Below, piece by piece: positions 16,125 through 26,567 of a stretch of 64,000 nt of DNA. The DNA comes from Lachnospiraceae bacterium. GTDB lineage: Bacteria; Bacillota; Clostridia; Lachnospirales; Lachnospiraceae. Position numbers and translations under genes: made by a program. Location: assembly GCA_017556805.1 (NCBI GenBank), contig JAFYMC010000026.1, positions 1-64,000 of the forward strand, read 5' to 3'. The notes below the pieces were generated by a model. It made no database searches, had not been told where the DNA came from, and saw only the letters and a program-made list of their open reading frames with translations. Position 1 is the first letter of the stretch. Every line of letters starts with the position of its first letter.

Positions 16125-18233
16125 CTACTGCTCAAACAGCAAATCGCCGTAGCTCGGTACCGGCCAATCCTTCTTAGCTACCAGCATTTCCAGCTTATCA
16201 ATCGGGGCACGAAGGGCTTCCATTGCCGGAACCACCTCCATACGGAAGTATAATCCCTGCTCCTTGCCCGGTGTCTTCTGTGCTGCCTCTTCAATACGAG
16301 CCTCCAAGGTCTTCTGTGCGGCACGGGCCGTAACCAGAAGTTCGGAAATCTCGGACAACATAGAAGTCTGTACGGTTACATCCGCATCCGGCACTGCCTG
16401 ACGGATGGTATTGATGGAATTTGCCAGCTCCGTGGTATACTGGATAACCGCCGGAATGTACTGCTTTGCGGACATATCCACCATGGTTCTCGCTTCGATA
16501 TTGATGGCCTTGGAATAAATCTCGTAGCTGACCTCGGCGCGGGAATGTAACTCTGCCTCGGAAAGTACATGATGCTTTTCAAAAATACGAACCGTCTTAT
16601 CGTTAATCAATGACGGAATGGACTCTACCATGGACGCAATGTTCGGAAGACCTCTCCGCTCTGCCTCCTTGACCCATTCTTCGGAATAACCGTTACCGCT
16701 GAACACAATACGCTCATGCTTTCTGACGGTCTTTGCGATTAATTCCTTAACCGCGGAATCGAAATTCGTCGCTTGTTCCAACTCATCCGCAAACTCACAA
16801 AGAGCCTCTGCCACAATGGTATTTAACACGGAATTCACGTCTGCAATGGACATGGAAGAACCTACGGTACGGAATTCAAACTTGTTTCCGGTAAATGCAA
16901 ACGGAGACGTACGGTTACGGTCCATGGCATCCTTCTTTAAGGCCGGAAGGGTATGTACACCGGTGTTAAGCTTACCGCCCTTTTTGGACTCGGTAGCCTC
17001 ACCGTTTTCTTTAATCTGCGCTAAAATATCCTCAAGCTGCTCGCCGAGGAAGATGGAAATAATTGCCGGCGGAGCCTCGTGACCGCCCAATCTGTGGTCG
17101 TTGCCCGGACAGGATGCGGAATAACGAAGAAGCTCTGCATTCTCGTCCACCGCCTTTAAAATAGCGGATAAGAACAGCAAGAAGCGAATATTCTCGTGCG
17201 GCTTCTTGGTCGGTTTGAATAAATTCTCGCCGGTATCCGTCACCATGGACCAGTTGTTATGCTTACCGGAACCGTTTACTCCCGCAAACGGCTTCTCGTG
17301 AAGCAGGCACTCCATACCGTGACGATTTGCCACCTTCTTCATAACCTCCATAATGAGCTGGTTATGATCGGTCGCAATATTGGCAATATCATAAATCGGA
17401 GCCAGCTCGTGCTGTGCCGGAGCCGCCTCATTGTGCTGGGTCTTGGCGGTAATGCCAAGCTTCCACAGCTCTACATTTAACTCCTTCATGAAGGAAGCTA
17501 CCTTTTCCTTTAAGGTACCGAAATAGTGGTCATCCATTTCCTGACCCTTCGGCGGCATGGCACCGAACAGAGTACGTCCGGTAAAGATAAGGTCTTTTCT
17601 CTTTAAAAACTTTGCACGGTCCACAAGGAAGTACTCCTGCTCCGGACCTACGGAACAGGAAATGCTCTTCACATCATCGTTACCGAACAATTTCAAAATA
17701 CGAAGCACCTGGGTATTAAGCGCTTCCATGGAACGAAGAAGCGGGGTCTTCTTATCCAGAGCCTCGCCTGTATAAGAACAAAAGGCCGTCGGAATACAAA
17801 GGGTAACTCCTGCCGCATCTTCACGAACAAAGGCCGGAGAGGTACAATCCCATGCGGTGTAACCACGCGCCTCAAAAGTCGCACGAAGTCCGCCGTTCGG
17901 GAAACTGGAAGCATCGGATTCGCCTTTAATCAGCTCTTTTCCGGAAAACTCCATCATAACTTTACCGCCCGGTGCCGGAGTAATAAATGCATCGTGCTTC
18001 TCCGCGGTAATACCGGTCATCGGCTGGAACCAATGAGAATAATGGGTTGCGCCCTTCTCAATTGCCCATTCCTTCATGGCATTGGCCACCACCTCTGCCA
18101 CCTGGGCATCCAACTCTTCCCCGTTTTCAATTGTCTTTTTTAATGCTGCATATGTTTCTTCCGGAAGACGCTCTGCCATGACACTGTCGTTAAACACGTC
18201 TATTCCGAAAAAATCCGTTACCTTTTCTGACAT
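16125..18233 (-). CDS. glnN: type III glutamine synthetase
   Basis: ATP-dependent synthesis of glutamine from glutamate and ammonia. The 702-residue size is that of the GSIII family, much larger than GlnA. Family features are [14 protein letters not shown] at the N-terminus, the [11 protein letters not shown] segment with glutamate-binding Glu, the [19 protein letters not shown] loop, [11 protein letters not shown] (ammonia/ATP site), [17 protein letters not shown], and the [16 protein letters not shown] signature. The start at 18233 (AGGGAG upstream) is preferred over ATGs overlapping the mscS stop. It is the last gene of a glgB-mscS-glnN run and ends at a hairpin terminator. Confidence 0.96.
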   Translation of the reverse strand: MSEKVTDFFGIDVFNDSVMAERLPEETYAALKKTIENGEELDAQVAEVVANAMKEWAIEKGATHYSHWFQPMTGITAEKHDAFITPAPGGKVMMEFSGKELIKGESDASSFPNGGLRATFEARGYTAWDCTSPAFVREDAAGVTLCIPTAFCSYTGEALDKKTPLLRSMEALNTQVLRILKLFGNDDVKSISCSVGPEQEYFLVDRAKFLKRKDLIFTGRTLFGAMPPKGQEMDDHYFGTLKEKVASFMKELNVELWKLGITAKTQHNEAAPAQHELAPIYDIANIATDHNQLIMEVMKKVANRHGMECLLHEKPFAGVNGSGKHNNWSMVTDTGENLFKPTKKPHENIRFLLFLSAILKAVDENAELLRYSASCPGNDHRLGGHEAPPAIISIFLGEQLEDILAQIKENGEATESKKGGKLNTGVHTLPALKKDAMDRNRTSPFAFTGNKFEFRTVGSSMSIADVNSVLNTIVAEALCEFADELEQATNFDSAVKELIAKTVRKHERIVFSGNGYSEEWVKEAERRGLPNIASMVESIPSLINDKTVRIFEKHHVLSEAELHSRAEVSYEIYSKAINIEARTMVDMSAKQYIPAVIQYTTELANSINTIRQAVPDADVTVQTSMLSEISELLVTARAAQKTLEARIEEAAQKTPGKEQGLYFRMEVVPAMEALRAPIDKLEMLVAKKDWPVPSYGDLLFEQ

Positions 18234-18260
18234 ACCGGTAATCTCCCTCATTTTAATCAA

Positions 18261-19088
18261 TTACTTATTCTTAATCATAACATCCAGCTGATTAAACGGA
18301 ATGCTGATGCCGGCAGCGTCGAATTTCTCCTTAATCTGCTCGGTAGCTTCCCACTTTGCGGTCCAGTAATCTTCTGCCTTTACCCAGAAACGAAGTCCTA
18401 AATCAATAGAGCTGGCCTCATAACTGTTCACATAGACCTGTACCGGATGTGCTTCATCTTCAAAAGAATACTCCAAATCGGAAGCAATGTCAAATAAAAT
18501 CTGTTTTACCTTCTTAATATCACTTGCGTAATCTACGGAAGCAACCAAATCAATACGACGGGTCGGTTCGTGACTGACATTTACCAAATCACTGTTGGAA
18601 AGAGTTCCGTTCGGAAGTACCACCACACGATTATCTCCGGTACGAAGCTTCGTATAGAAAATATCAATTCCGGTAACCGTACCTTCCAGTCCGTTTGCCA
18701 CAATATAATCACCAACTTTAAACGGCTTTAAAATTAAAATCAATACGCCGCCGGCAAAGTTGGAAAGACTGCCCTGTAATGCAAGACCGATGGCAAGACC
18801 CGCAGAACCGAGAAGTGCAATAATAGAACCGGTCTCAATTCCAACCGTACCTGCCAAAATTACAATCAGTACGCCATACAGCACGATACGAACCAACGAC
18901 ATCAAAAAGCTTTCCACACTGTCTTCCACATTTCCCTTTTCCAGCGCATGCTTTGTAACTTTTAAAATCAGTGCAATTACTTTTTTCCCGATAAACCAGA
19001 TTAAAAGCGCCACTACAATAATCTTTACAATTTCAAAAGCCTTCGGCCAAGCCGCATCCAAAAAAGACTCCAAAACAGTCCAATCCAT
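18261..19088 (-). CDS. mscS: MscS-type mechanosensitive channel
   Basis: Small-conductance mechanosensitive channel that vents solutes on osmotic downshock. The 275-residue protein has three N-terminal transmembrane helices; the third carries the pore-lining pattern GLALQGSLSNFAGGVLILI. It is followed by KPFKVGDYI and the conserved VVLPNGTLSNSDLVNVS of the cytosolic beta domain, and by the C-terminal alpha/beta cage. It lies 18 bases after glgB and 27 before glnN, an operon that links glycogen or osmotic balance with nitrogen assimilation only by position. Confidence 0.93.
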   Translation of the reverse strand: MDWTVLESFLDAAWPKAFEIVKIIVVALLIWFIGKKVIALILKVTKHALEKGNVEDSVESFLMSLVRIVLYGVLIVILAGTVGIETGSIIALLGSAGLAIGLALQGSLSNFAGGVLILILKPFKVGDYIVANGLEGTVTGIDIFYTKLRTGDNRVVVLPNGTLSNSDLVNVSHEPTRRIDLVASVDYASDIKKVKQILFDIASDLEYSFEDEAHPVQVYVNSYEASSIDLGLRFWVKAEDYWTAKWEATEQIKEKFDAAGISIPFNQLDVMIKNK

Positions 19089-19106
19089 CTTTTGTTCCTC
19101 CTAAAA

Positions 19107-21467
19107 CTAATTATTCTTTTTTGTCTTTCCCGCCGTTTTCCCGGAAGCCTTTTTCGCCGGTGCTTTCTCTTCCGTAAGCTTCGCTTTACACGTCTTCTTA
19201 TCGGTTGCCTTTGCGTCTTTCTTTACCGTCGGCTTCTTCGCCTCGGTTTTCGTCTTTTCCTTCGGCGCCGCCTCCTCGCAGGAGAATACCAGCATGGACA
19301 GTCCCGGAATCGTAATCTCGATGGAATTGTCACGGTTGTTCCAATTTACCGGCTTAGAAGTTTTCACACGAGGATTACCCTCACCGTTTCCTCCGAACTC
19401 CGGCTTGCTACTGTTAAATATCTCCTTAAACTTTCCGGCAAACGGTACACCCACACGATACTCCGTATGAGTTACCGGTGTAAAGTTACATACCACAAGG
19501 AGCTGTTCCTTGCTCTCCTTTCCGCGACGAAGGAACGTAATAATACTACGGTCCGCATCCATGCAGTCAATCCACTCAAAGCCCTCCTGCACATAGTCGC
19601 CCTCATACAATGCCGGATGAGAGGTATACAGGTGATTCAATGCCTTGTAATAGGCCTGCATCTGACGATGGGACTCATACTGGTCAATCAGCTCCCATTC
19701 CAAACTCTTTGCCTCATTCCATTCCGCAAACTGAGCAAAATCCTGACCCATAAACAACAATTTCTTACCCGGATGCGTCATCATATAACCGTAGGCCGCA
19801 CGGAGATTATCAAACTTCTGCTCATACGTACCCGGCATCTTATTTACCATGGAACCCTTGCCGTGAACAACCTCATCATGAGACAGCACCAATACAAAAT
19901 TTTCACTGAGAGCATACATAATACTGAAGGTCAGCGCCCCCTGATTGCCCTTTCGGTATACCGGATCTGCCTTCATATAATTGGTAAAGTCGTTCATCCA
20001 GCCCATATTCCACTTATAATCAAAGCCCAGACCATCGTCCTCCACGGAATGGGTCACTTTCGGCCATGCGGTAGATTCCTCCGCAATCATAACCACACCC
20101 GGATTGCGCTTCTTCATCATGGAATTGAGGTGTTTAAATAGTTCGATTGCCTCTAAATTCTCATTGCTGCCGTACTTGTTGGCAACCCATTCACCGTCCT
20201 GCTTACCATAATCCAGATACAACATGGAAGCAACCGCATCGATCCGGATACCGTCTGCATGGAACTCCTCTGCCCAATACATAGCGTTCGCAATCAGGAA
20301 GTTGGACACCTGCGGTCTGCCGTAATTAAAAATCAACGTGCCCCAGTGTGGGTGACTGCCCTGACGCGGGTCCTTATGCTCGTAAAGGCAGGTGCCGTCA
20401 AATTCCGCAAGTCCGAAGGTATCCCGCGGGAAATGGGCCGGTACCCAGTCTAAAATCACTCCGATTCCATTTTCATGCATGTAGTTCACGAAATACTTAA
20501 AATCCTCCGGCGTACCGTAACGTGCCGTCGGCGCATAATAACCGGTTACCTGATATCCCCAGGAGCCGTCAAACGGATGCTCCATCACCGGAAGCAGCTC
20601 AATATGAGTATAGCCCATAGCCTTGACATACTTTGCTACCATCACCGCCAGTTCGCGATAATTGTAGAAACTGCCGTCTTCCTCCGTCGGCTTTTGAAAG
20701 GAACCGAGATGCATCTCGTAAATCGACATCGGCTTCTCTTTGGAGGTATCCTTTGCCTTCTCGATCTGCCAAGCGGCATCCTTCCAGGCAAAAGAGGAAG
20801 AATCAAACACAACAGACGCCGTATCCGGACGCTTTTGGGAAGCAAAAGCATACGGGTCTGCCTTTAATACCGTAAGGCCTCCCTTTATCTTAAGCTCATA
20901 CTTATAAATCTCACCTTGTTTTACGCCCGGTACAAACAATTCAAAAATACCGTACTTTTCATGACGGTGCATCGGAAGTCGTCTGCCGTCCCAGAAATTG
21001 AAATCGCCCACAACGCTGACGCGAAGGGCGTTCGGCGCCCATACCGCAAAACGTACACCGGCCACACCGTCCACGGTCATAGGGTGTGCACCCAGCATTT
21101 TATAGGCTTCGTAATGAATTCCCTCGGAAAAGGCTGTCATCTCCTCCTCGGAAAGGGTCGGTCCGAACCGGTACACATCCTCTGCTTCTACCGTTCCGGA
21201 TTCATATGTCACAGCATATCGATACCCATCTACGTTCTTCACATCCAGAAGCACGGCAAAAAATCCGCTTTCATCGGCGCACTCCATCGGATACTCTTTT
21301 CCGCCGCAAAGCACGCTTACGCCGGATGCATCCGGAAAATACGCCTGAATCAAGGTGCCGCTCTCCGTCCTATGGGCGCCCAGAAACTCATAAGGCTTGT
21401 CCTCTTCCGCATAGACCACGGCTTCGATTCTCCCCCAATGCATCATGTCGTACAATTTCTTTTCCAT
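19107..21467 (-). CDS. glgB: 1,4-alpha-glucan branching enzyme with Lys-rich tail
   Basis: Makes alpha-1,6 branches in glycogen. Residues about 110-200 form the CBM48 module (RFAVWAPNALRVSVVGDFNFW). The GH13 catalytic domain follows with ELLPVMEHPFDGSWGYQ, nucleophile Asp in DGIRIDAVASMLYLDY, acid Glu in VMIAEESTAWP and the LSHDEVVHGKGSM loop. An all-beta C-terminal domain comes next. About 55 extra residues close the protein, almost only Lys, Ala, Thr and Glu (KKPTVKKDAKATDKK; KKASGKTAGKTKKNN), like a histone H1 tail and not part of the usual enzyme. The N-terminus carries the short N1 domain (KPYEFLGAHRTESG). Start preceded by a GGAGGG site. Confidence 0.96.
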   Translation of the reverse strand: MEKKLYDMMHWGRIEAVVYAEEDKPYEFLGAHRTESGTLIQAYFPDASGVSVLCGGKEYPMECADESGFFAVLLDVKNVDGYRYAVTYESGTVEAEDVYRFGPTLSEEEMTAFSEGIHYEAYKMLGAHPMTVDGVAGVRFAVWAPNALRVSVVGDFNFWDGRRLPMHRHEKYGIFELFVPGVKQGEIYKYELKIKGGLTVLKADPYAFASQKRPDTASVVFDSSSFAWKDAAWQIEKAKDTSKEKPMSIYEMHLGSFQKPTEEDGSFYNYRELAVMVAKYVKAMGYTHIELLPVMEHPFDGSWGYQVTGYYAPTARYGTPEDFKYFVNYMHENGIGVILDWVPAHFPRDTFGLAEFDGTCLYEHKDPRQGSHPHWGTLIFNYGRPQVSNFLIANAMYWAEEFHADGIRIDAVASMLYLDYGKQDGEWVANKYGSNENLEAIELFKHLNSMMKKRNPGVVMIAEESTAWPKVTHSVEDDGLGFDYKWNMGWMNDFTNYMKADPVYRKGNQGALTFSIMYALSENFVLVLSHDEVVHGKGSMVNKMPGTYEQKFDNLRAAYGYMMTHPGKKLLFMGQDFAQFAEWNEAKSLEWELIDQYESHRQMQAYYKALNHLYTSHPALYEGDYVQEGFEWIDCMDADRSIITFLRRGKESKEQLLVVCNFTPVTHTEYRVGVPFAGKFKEIFNSSKPEFGGNGEGNPRVKTSKPVNWNNRDNSIEITIPGLSMLVFSCEEAAPKEKTKTEAKKPTVKKDAKATDKKTCKAKLTEEKAPAKKASGKTAGKTKKNN

Positions 21468-21500
21468 AGAACCCTCCTGTCAAAAAACCTTGTCGGTTAC

Positions 21501-22265
21501 CTACTCATTATACCACTGATCGATACCGGATTCCTCATCCGACACCTCTTCTACCGGCATATACCGTTTAAAAATCCGTTCCATCGGGAACGATGCCAGA
21601 ATCATATATATGCCCGGCATAATAAACATCAGCGGCGGCATATAGAAGAAAGATAAATACATCAGCACTCCGCTGCCCACAAACAGCACAGCTAAAAGCA
21701 AGGTCCAGCCGATATGGCGTATCGACATAAAAAACGCCCACTTAATTAAATTCTTTATGGTCACCGTAAACCGGGACAATACAGGGAAGATATAAATCAC
21801 CGAAAATATTGTAAAAATAACAAGCACAAGGAAAGCTCCCAGCATCATACCGCTCAGCTTGGAACCTGCCTGAGACGTATCCCACAAATAAAAGAAGTCA
21901 ATAATCGCAAGAACCGTCAACACCTCATAGATGAATCCGAGAATCACACCCTGCTTAAAATTCAGTTTAAAGGAGCGGAAAAACTCCTTGAACATATAAC
22001 TGCGTTCCCTACGGATTACCTTTACTACCGTATAATAAAACGCAGTACTGGCAGGGCCGATTAAGCTGGTCAATGCCGCTGCCAGCACTAAAAGTGCATA
22101 AAAAGCCACACTGCCTTCCGTTACCTTGCCTGCAGCAACACAATATGCAGCCACGGTCAATCCCGTGACACTGAATAACAGCCACATCACGCTAAGTACC
22201 AGCATATCAAAAATCTTACTCATTAAAACAAAAAACTTATTATCCGCGCTGAAAAAATTTGCCAT
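21501..22265 (-). CDS. DUF624 (YesL-like) membrane protein
   Basis: A 254-residue polytopic membrane protein with about five helices. The DUF624 family pattern is visible: FDMLVLSVMWLLFSVTG at the N-terminus, IGPASTAFYYTVVKVIRRER in the first cytosolic loop and FKEFFRSFKLNFKQG thereafter. Members of this family often sit beside carbohydrate transport or metabolism genes and have no defined role. Here it lies 33 bases before glgB on the same strand, in keeping with that association. A GGAAGGG site precedes the start. Confidence 0.85.
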   Translation of the reverse strand: MANFFSADNKFFVLMSKIFDMLVLSVMWLLFSVTGLTVAAYCVAAGKVTEGSVAFYALLVLAAALTSLIGPASTAFYYTVVKVIRRERSYMFKEFFRSFKLNFKQGVILGFIYEVLTVLAIIDFFYLWDTSQAGSKLSGMMLGAFLVLVIFTIFSVIYIFPVLSRFTVTIKNLIKWAFFMSIRHIGWTLLLAVLFVGSGVLMYLSFFYMPPLMFIMPGIYMILASFPMERIFKRYMPVEEVSDEESGIDQWYNE

Positions 22266-22359
22266 TTATCTTACCCTTCCTTTTATCTTTCCACAGTTCA
22301 CGCGTCCCCTAATTACACTTTCTCCTGTGCTTTTATATTTTAATCCATTTTATCACATT

Positions 22360-24078
22360 TTACTGAAACTGTGAAGCATAAAGTTTATAATAGAATCCCT
22401 GTTTTTGCATTAATTCGGAATGGGTTCCGCTTTCCTCGATAGACCCGTTATTTACCACAATAATCTTATCTGCATTTTGTATGGTAGATAACCGGTGAGC
22501 AATGACAAAACAGGTCTTTCCTTCCATCAACTTTAACATAGCCGCCCGGATACGAAGCTCCGTTCTCGTATCGACATTGGACGTCGCCTCATCTAAAATC
22601 AGCATCTTTGCCTCGGACAGCATCGCTCTGGCAATGGTCAGAAGCTGCTTCTGTCCCTTGGACAGATTCACGCCGTCTTCCGTAATGACAGTGTCGTAGC
22701 CTTCCGGCAGACGCTTCACAAACTCATGCACGCCGGCTGCCTTTGCCGCCGCAATGACTTCTTCTCTGGTGGCCCCTTCCCTGCCGTAGGCAATATTCTC
22801 GTGTACCGTTCCTTCAAACACCCAGGTGTCCTGCAATACCATGGCATAAGAGGAACGCAGACTCTTCATGGTTACCTCACGATTTTCATGGCCGTCAATG
22901 CGGATTTCGCCGCTCTGCGGATCGTAAAAACGCATGAGAAGATTGATAATCGTTGTCTTTCCGGCGCCGGTCGGTCCTACGATAGCCACCAATTCTCCGG
23001 CCTTTGCCTCCATGGACCAGTTCCTTATAATCGGCTTTTCCGGCACATAGGAAAAGTCCACGTTTTTCATGGTAACATTTCCCTTTACTCCGGCAAGCTC
23101 TGTCGCACCGTAAATATCCTCCGCCTCTGTCGGCTCCTCAATGACGCGGAATACACGCTCCGCTGCGGACAGCGCCGACTGGATTTCACTGACTACATTT
23201 GCCAGCTCGTTAATCGGGCCGGAAAACTTCCTCGAGTACAGTACAAAAGAAGAAATATCACCGAGGGACAATTTCTTTAACAAATACAGCACCGAACCCG
23301 CTACCGTTACCGCCGTCAAAGAACAGTTATTGATAAAGTTTACCGTCGGTCCGATCATACTTCCGTAATACTCCGCATTGTAGTACGCCGTTACCGCTTC
23401 TTCATTCTGCTTGTCAAACCGGTCCGTCATGACCTGTTCCTTTGCATAGGCCTGGATGGTCTTCTGACCGGTAATTAACTCCTCCACCATACCGTTTAGC
23501 TCACCGGCCTTAGCGGAACGCTTCCGGAACATCGGCTTTGTCTTCTTTGCCATAAAACGGGTATAGTAAACGGACAACGGTATCATCAAAAACATCACCA
23601 CCGTAAGCTGCGGTGAAATAATGATCATCATAACCAACGACCCGATGACCGTCACAAGACCTGCCACCACCTGAACAAAATCGTTGGACACCGACGTGGA
23701 AATCACATCAATATCATAGGACACTCTGCTGATAATATCTCCCGCCTGATTCCTATCGAAATAACTCACCGGAAGAGACAGCAGCCGGTCAAACACCTGC
23801 TGGCGCATCCGCGCCGCCATCTTCTGTGCAATCCGCAGCATCAAAATGGATAATGCATAGGAAAGCAACGCGGAAACCACATAAAAGGCAATCATAAGCC
23901 CCGCATAATACCAGACCGTATCAAAATCCACCTTCCCCTTGCCGAGGGCAATGGCATCCACCGCCTTACCGGATAAGGACGGTCCCACCAGTGCAAACAG
24001 ATTGCTGGAAATTGCCAGCACCAGAGCAAGCAGCAGATGATATTTAAAATTCGCCATATAACACAACAATCGTTTCAC
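22360..24078 (-). CDS. ABC exporter half with consensus catalytic Glu (subunit 2)
   Basis: Half-transporter of the BmrC/D or TM287/288 heterodimeric exporter type, 572 residues: six transmembrane helices then a nucleotide-binding domain. Walker A is GPTGAGKTT, Walker B MLILDEATSNVD keeps the catalytic Glu, and the switch His is present in FVIAHRLST. Its signature is changed to LSKGQKQ, so together with its partner it forms one active and one degenerate ATP site, exactly as in TM288. It starts 12 bases after the partner gene. The substrate is probably a drug, lipid or peptide; not readable from sequence. Confidence 0.93.
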   Translation of the reverse strand: MKRLLCYMANFKYHLLLALVLAISSNLFALVGPSLSGKAVDAIALGKGKVDFDTVWYYAGLMIAFYVVSALLSYALSILMLRIAQKMAARMRQQVFDRLLSLPVSYFDRNQAGDIISRVSYDIDVISTSVSNDFVQVVAGLVTVIGSLVMMIIISPQLTVVMFLMIPLSVYYTRFMAKKTKPMFRKRSAKAGELNGMVEELITGQKTIQAYAKEQVMTDRFDKQNEEAVTAYYNAEYYGSMIGPTVNFINNCSLTAVTVAGSVLYLLKKLSLGDISSFVLYSRKFSGPINELANVVSEIQSALSAAERVFRVIEEPTEAEDIYGATELAGVKGNVTMKNVDFSYVPEKPIIRNWSMEAKAGELVAIVGPTGAGKTTIINLLMRFYDPQSGEIRIDGHENREVTMKSLRSSYAMVLQDTWVFEGTVHENIAYGREGATREEVIAAAKAAGVHEFVKRLPEGYDTVITEDGVNLSKGQKQLLTIARAMLSEAKMLILDEATSNVDTRTELRIRAAMLKLMEGKTCFVIAHRLSTIQNADKIIVVNNGSIEESGTHSELMQKQGFYYKLYASQFQ

Positions 24079-24089
24079 TCTGCCACCCC

Positions 24090-25826
24090 CTATTCCACAT
24101 CGCCCATTTGCTGTTCCGCGATTTCACGATAAACATCACAATTCTCCATCAGTTCCCCATGGGTACCGTAGCCGATACATTCTCCCTCGTCAAGCACCAA
24201 GATATGAGTCATCTGCATGACGGAAGACGCTCTCTGGGCCACAAGAATCGTGGTGGTATCCCCGTAGCTTTCCCTGATATTCTTTCGAATCTGTGCATCG
24301 GTTCGATAGTCAAGAGCCGAGGAGGCATCATCAAGTAGCAGTACCTCCGGTGTCCCGGCCAAAGCACGTGCCACCAACAAACGTTGCCTCTGTCCGCCGG
24401 ACAGGTCGGCACCTTTAATGGCTGCTTTATGGTAATAGCCTTCCTCCTTACCGGCAATAAAACCCGCCGCCAAAGCATACTCCGCCGCCTGGGAAACCCC
24501 GGCATCCGAAAGTTCCCTTCCGAAGGCAATATTCTCCCGTAACGTATCCGCAAATACCACATCATTCTGGAATACCACACCGAACCGTTCCCTCAATTCA
24601 GTTAACGGAATCTCACGGATATTCCTTCCGTCTATCAAAATCTGACCTTCCGTTACATCATAAAAACGCATCAAAAGATTTAAAAGGGTGGTCTTACCGC
24701 TACCGGTGGCTCCGATAATGCCGAGACTCTCCCCGTGATAAATCTTAAAAGAAATGTCCTTGATACAATACTTCTCCGTATCCCCCGGAGTCGCATGATA
24801 ACCGAAGGAAACCTTCTGAAACTCAATATGCGGAACATCCTTTCCCTGACGGGCAAACTCCTCCGCCTTTGTTACAAGCAGCTCCTCCGGTGCGGAAAGC
24901 ACCTCCTCAATACGTCCCGCGGAAGCGGTGGCCTTGGATGCCACCATAAAGATACGGTTAATCATAATCACCGCATTTAAAATCATCGTAAAGTAGGAAA
25001 GAAAGGCTACAATCTTTCCCGGCTCGCTGGCGCCCGCATTGACACGATAGGCTCCTACGATAACCACCAGCGTCAGACCGATATTCAATAGCAGTCCCAT
25101 AATCGGACCGGACAACGCCATAAAGCTGCCCGCATGAAGCTCTCTTCCCAGCATTTCATCATTAGCCTCGCGGAACCGGTTCTTTTCATATTCGGTTTTG
25201 GACAGTGCCTTAATGACACGGATACCGGAGATATTTTCTCTCATAATCCGTACCATGGAGTCCATGGAGGACTGCACCTTTTTATATAACGGGATACCTT
25301 TTCGTGAAATATAAAAAATCAAACCGCCGAGAATCGGCAACAGAATGACCAGTACCAGGGTCAGCACCGGCTCCATGGTCAGGGTAATGATAATACCACC
25401 GATTAAAATCATGGGAGCACGGACTCCGAGACGCTGCATCATACCCACCATGTGGTGAATGTTATAAGTATCGGAGGTCATACGAGACACCAGAGACGGA
25501 ATATGTAAGGTATCCGTCTGGCTGCCCGACAATCCCATAGTCTTTACAAACAAATCGTGACGAACCGCCCGGGTCACATCCCTTGCCACCAAGGACGCCT
25601 TCCGGTTCGCCCAAATATTACAATACCGGGCAGCCAACGCCAAAAACAGCATAAAGGCACCCCAATAAAGCACCGGACGGATTTCTCCTAACGGCACCAC
25701 ATTGTCCAATATGTAGGAAAGCACCCAAGGCAGACCAAGATCCGCAAAGGTACCCACAATCTTAATCAAAAAACCGTACAGCATACGCCACGCATACGGT
25801 TTACAGTATCTGACAATCAGCTTCAT
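24090..25826 (-). CDS. ABC exporter half with degenerate ATP site (subunit 1)
   Basis: Partner half-transporter, 578 residues, with an N-terminal six-helix membrane domain starting MKLIVRYCKPYAWRMLYGFL. The nucleotide-binding domain has Walker A GATGSGKTT and a perfect LSGGQRQR signature. Walker B reads VLLLDDASSALD, with Asp in place of the catalytic Glu, and the switch His is lost (VAQRASS for AHRLS). These are the changes of the TM287-like subunit, which supplies the non-hydrolysing site. The two genes are therefore a matched heterodimer. It follows a 183-residue membrane protein by about 50 bases. Confidence 0.93.
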   Translation of the reverse strand: MKLIVRYCKPYAWRMLYGFLIKIVGTFADLGLPWVLSYILDNVVPLGEIRPVLYWGAFMLFLALAARYCNIWANRKASLVARDVTRAVRHDLFVKTMGLSGSQTDTLHIPSLVSRMTSDTYNIHHMVGMMQRLGVRAPMILIGGIIITLTMEPVLTLVLVILLPILGGLIFYISRKGIPLYKKVQSSMDSMVRIMRENISGIRVIKALSKTEYEKNRFREANDEMLGRELHAGSFMALSGPIMGLLLNIGLTLVVIVGAYRVNAGASEPGKIVAFLSYFTMILNAVIMINRIFMVASKATASAGRIEEVLSAPEELLVTKAEEFARQGKDVPHIEFQKVSFGYHATPGDTEKYCIKDISFKIYHGESLGIIGATGSGKTTLLNLLMRFYDVTEGQILIDGRNIREIPLTELRERFGVVFQNDVVFADTLRENIAFGRELSDAGVSQAAEYALAAGFIAGKEEGYYHKAAIKGADLSGGQRQRLLVARALAGTPEVLLLDDASSALDYRTDAQIRKNIRESYGDTTTILVAQRASSVMQMTHILVLDEGECIGYGTHGELMENCDVYREIAEQQMGDVE

Positions 25827-25876
25827 AAACGATTCTCCTGCACACTACCGAACCAACACATTTCCAATCTTTTTGT

Positions 25877-26428
25877 CTATCTGCGCACCCTTGCCCGTTC
25901 TCTTTCCTTCTGTTCCCTCGCATAGTTCCGGTTGCCGAGAGCATAGAACAGCCAATAAACAAACCGGAATACAAAATGAACCAGCGGTAAAATCACATAC
26001 TTATAGCCGTCGGTTTCCGATAAATATAAAACCGTATACTCCTGTGTCACCGTTGTTTTACGCAAAAACAAATCCAGGGCATAGCTGCCCTCCGCCGCCG
26101 GGAGATTGAGCAACACATACGGTACCATGAACACATACCAAAGCCCCAGTAACGCTACCGAAAAAATGAAAGAAAACAGCCACACCTTATAGGTAGCAAA
26201 CTTCTGAAACTCATACTTTTTCGAACCCAGATATCCCGCCACATAAAACAGAATCGGAAACAGCACCAGCTCCACAAACATAAACCAAGTCACCGCTGAT
26301 GAGTCCTCTCCCTGTACACTTTTCCGTATCACGGAGCAAATCACCGCAATCACCGAAATCACCAAATAGCTCAGGACTGCCCAAAGCACGCTCTTCCCAA
26401 ACTTACTCGTCTTCTCTTTCTTCACCAT
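25877..26428 (-). CDS. unknown four-helix membrane protein
   Basis: A 183-residue membrane protein with about four transmembrane helices and charged ends (MVKKEKTSKFGK at the N-terminus, REQKERERARVRR at the C-terminus, both probably cytosolic). I see no family motif. It is the first gene of a run with the heterodimeric ABC exporter (51 bases downstream), so it may be an accessory of that transporter; this is inference from position. GGAGG lies in front of the start, and directly upstream of that is the terminator of the cold-shock gene, leaving little room for a separate promoter. Confidence 0.7.
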   Translation of the reverse strand: MVKKEKTSKFGKSVLWAVLSYLVISVIAVICSVIRKSVQGEDSSAVTWFMFVELVLFPILFYVAGYLGSKKYEFQKFATYKVWLFSFIFSVALLGLWYVFMVPYVLLNLPAAEGSYALDLFLRKTTVTQEYTVLYLSETDGYKYVILPLVHFVFRFVYWLFYALGNRNYAREQKERERARVRR

Positions 26429-26440
26429 CTCTATCCTCCG

Positions 26441-26473
26441 TAATAAGAAAGGGATATCGTTTGCCGATATCCC
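26441..26473 (-). terminator. terminator after the cold-shock gene
   Basis: GGGATATCG / CGATATCCC (26451-26473), five-base loop, followed by TTTCTTATTA on the minus strand. It ends only a few bases before the GGAGG of the next gene, so that gene depends either on read-through or on a promoter I could not see. Confidence 0.8.
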
Positions 26474-26567
26474 CTTACTTCAATTCGTTCTTACAATATA
26501 ACTTATTCCGTATAAAAATCCCTAAAATTTATATATGAGAAAAAGGTACACGTAAAACTTTCTTGAA

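Noticed and set aside
20916..21656. 246-codon plus-strand open frame over the start of glgB
   Set aside because: Antisense to glgB and the DUF624 gene, with His/Arg-rich composition and no recognisable domain or ribosome site.
22726..23280. 184-codon plus-strand open frame
   Set aside because: Antisense to the ATPase part of an ABC exporter; composition mirrors the complement of that gene.
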